Shown here piece after piece: positions 62,346-64,000 of a stretch of 64,000 nucleotides of DNA. This DNA is from Xenoacremonium recifei (lineage: Eukaryota > Ascomycota > Sordariomycetes > Hypocreales > Nectriaceae): assembly GCA_012184525.1 (NCBI GenBank), contig WOFQ01000021.1, positions 372,001-436,000 on the forward strand, in the 5' to 3' direction. A program made the translations under genes and the position numbers. The notes under the pieces are model-generated. The model was not told the origin of the DNA and ran no database searches. It was given only the letters and a program-made list of their open reading frames with translations. Each line of letters begins with the position of its first letter. Positions within the stretch are counted from its first letter, which is position 1.

Positions 62346-64000
62346 CGCGAGGGGAGCTGTGAATGACGCAAATCGAGGGAACGGCGGTCGTCGATGGGAG
62401 GCGGCGGTTGAAATGTCGTTCCACAGCGTAATGGATTAATCTGATGCCGAAGCAGGGGATGATCCGTGTGTTGCCCCAGTGCGCCAGCGAGATTCGAAAG
62501 CAGCCCAAGTACCAAATACAGTCGTAGATCGTCAGGGAAGCGGCCGTTATTAGGGTTAACCCGACCGTTGAGAAAAAGCGTTGAATAATGGACAGGTAGA
62601 AAGATGGAAGTTACCGGGAAAATGCAGTGTTGCGTTGGTCGATCACGTAACATCTAAGAATTGGAAGTTCCAGGCGCGGCAGCAGCACGTGTGGGCACCT
62701 TCCTCCAACTCCAATCTGGGGGGCGTTATCGATAAGCCGGAGCCGGCAAGGCGGGATGGACAAGGCGACTAACAACACCGCAGATCGGGGCGCTTCAGCT
62801 GGATTCTGGGTCTGGTGATGGCTTCAGAGTGCGAAACTGCTTTGGGCAGCCAGCTAAGTCTTAAATTAGGGTCTTCGCGCCTGTGAAGTAATGCATTTGA
62901 CGAGACATCGAGAAATGAAGCACGATGGAGGACTACGCAGCCCGTGAATTCACTTTCTTTACTACGGCATCATAATTCTTTCTGGTCTACGTGGGTTGAG
63001 GGCTTGGCTGGAGCTTCGATATAGTGGCAGGAGAAGAATTTCAACGAGTTGTAATGCAATCTCCTGACATTGAACGGTCGACACGGGTGCGGAGAGTTGC
63101 GGCTGGTTGTGGCAATATTCCACCATTGTCTCTCCACCCGGCATAAGAAGCCCGAGCGTTGGAGAATGTTAGCCAGTGCCGAACTGATCAGCAGTCATCG
63201 TGATGATAACCGGGAATGGGCATGTCGGCGAATGCGTATCATGAGCTACAGACCGCTATGTTGTCTCGCATGAGGCGTGTCGTTGGACTGACTCTCGCAG
63301 TGACATAACTGCGACCCCTGCTGCCGGCGGAAGATACGATATGCTTCAGGGCGAGGATTGCGGAGCCTCGTGACCGACAGCTCAACAGGCAGCGCAGGGC
63401 TGTGTTGGAGCGCACACAGCGCGCGGCTTGCCCACGTTGTGCATTGACTGGACGAGAGCGGCGCATTCAAGGGCATCATCTCGGCCACGGCGCCACGGGA
63501 GGGGAGGGGGCGATCTCCAAGCCAAGGAATGGATATGATGGAACTGGGGTAAAGTAGCTTTGATTTGCCTGAGGAGCTGATACGCACTGAGCATGGATCC
63601 ATAATACAGAGTAGTGAGTTTTCGAGTGTCAGTGTCGATGTGCGAGTCTGGATGCATGGCGGGGAACTCGTGATGAGACGAGACAAGACAATTTGGCGGT
63701 CAGTCGGTGCCAGCCGTCGATTGATGATGACGACGGATGCCTGGGTGTTGTGAGTTTCGGTCAGCGGATTCAGACAGCGTCCGAGTCAGCGGAAAGTCAA
63801 TCGATCGGACGGTCTCAGCGCAGGGAGATGTATGGCAGTCAGTCAATAAGGGTCCCTGAGAATGAGTGGTGATGGGATGGTTGGATGGTGGATGGTAGAT
63901 GCCGCCTAGCCCAGCCCACCTTGAAGGCTGCCCCCCCTTTTCAGCACTCTTGGCCTCATCAGTTAGGCTCTTAACAGCCGCGCTGCTCCTTCCCCATTCT
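62346..64000. other. Upstream region of GID5 to the right edge
   Basis: It holds the GID5 promoter and 1.6 kb of DNA in which no gene was recognised. Several overlapping frames of 60-150 codons occur on both strands around 63,240-63,690 without family resemblance. Short GGGATGG/GGTTGGATGG runs lie near 63,870-63,900. Confidence 0.55.

Noticed and set aside
1..64000. tRNA, 5S rRNA, CRISPR arrays, intact transposons
   Set aside because: I looked for B-box-like, 5S-like, direct-repeat and transposase or reverse-transcriptase signatures by eye and found none. A tRNAscan, Infernal or RepeatMasker run would be needed to exclude diverged copies.

Overview
The window is nuclear DNA from a filamentous ascomycete (Pezizomycotina). 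The support is direct. Genes are interrupted by short spliceosomal introns (about 49-118 nt) with GT..AG ends, and most carry a CTAAC- or CTGAC-type branch site close to the acceptor. The GC content is moderately high. There is a velvet-family regulator, VeA, that does not occur in yeasts. The VeA sequence looks closest to Sordariomycetes (Hypocreales/Glomerellales type), but that placement is recalled similarity, not a computed result. No CRISPR array, operon, ribosome-binding site, rRNA, tRNA or intact transposon was recognised.

Eighteen protein genes can be supported. From left to right they are: the first exon of an unidentified low-complexity protein (minus strand, cut by the window edge); an NmrA-like NAD(P)-binding protein; the mitochondrial protein Rrg9; an MpaB/rubber-oxygenase-like haem protein; a calcipressin; an orphan 365-aa protein with a glycine/cysteine-rich hydrophobic tail; mitochondrial phenylalanyl-tRNA synthetase; the mitochondrial dicarboxylate carrier; RNA polymerase II subunit Rpb3; the ribosome-biogenesis factor Sof1; 6-phosphofructo-2-kinase/fructose-2,6-bisphosphatase; tRNA adenosine deaminase subunit Tad3; RNase H1; an Spt23/Mga2-type membrane-tethered transcription factor; a disordered 513-aa protein; VeA; an opsin-related seven-helix protein lacking the retinal lysine; and the GID ubiquitin-ligase subunit Gid5/Vid28.

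Gene density is very uneven. The block from about 15.4 to 25 kb is compact housekeeping DNA with two divergent pairs: PheRS/dicarboxylate carrier, both mitochondrial, and RPB3/SOF1, which share 378 bp. In contrast, the left-edge gene, the PFK2-TAD3 gap (6.3 kb), the SPT23/MGA2 gene (4.2 kb upstream) and VeA (7.2 kb upstream) sit beside long gene-poor stretches. These carry pyrimidine-rich tracts in the sense of the neighbouring gene, the usual look of fungal promoters and leaders.

Functionally the genes are mostly independent, as expected for a eukaryote, although several touch carbon and energy metabolism: PFK2/FBPase2, GID5, the dicarboxylate carrier and Rrg9. The observations most worth following are a 5-nt microexon in the carrier gene, a uORF whose stop overlaps the RNase H1 start codon, a 57-nt frame-preserving intron in the Spt23/Mga2 gene, a PPxY motif beside its membrane anchor, the opsin-like protein with altered proton-path residues, and the orphan protein at 13.7-14.8 kb.
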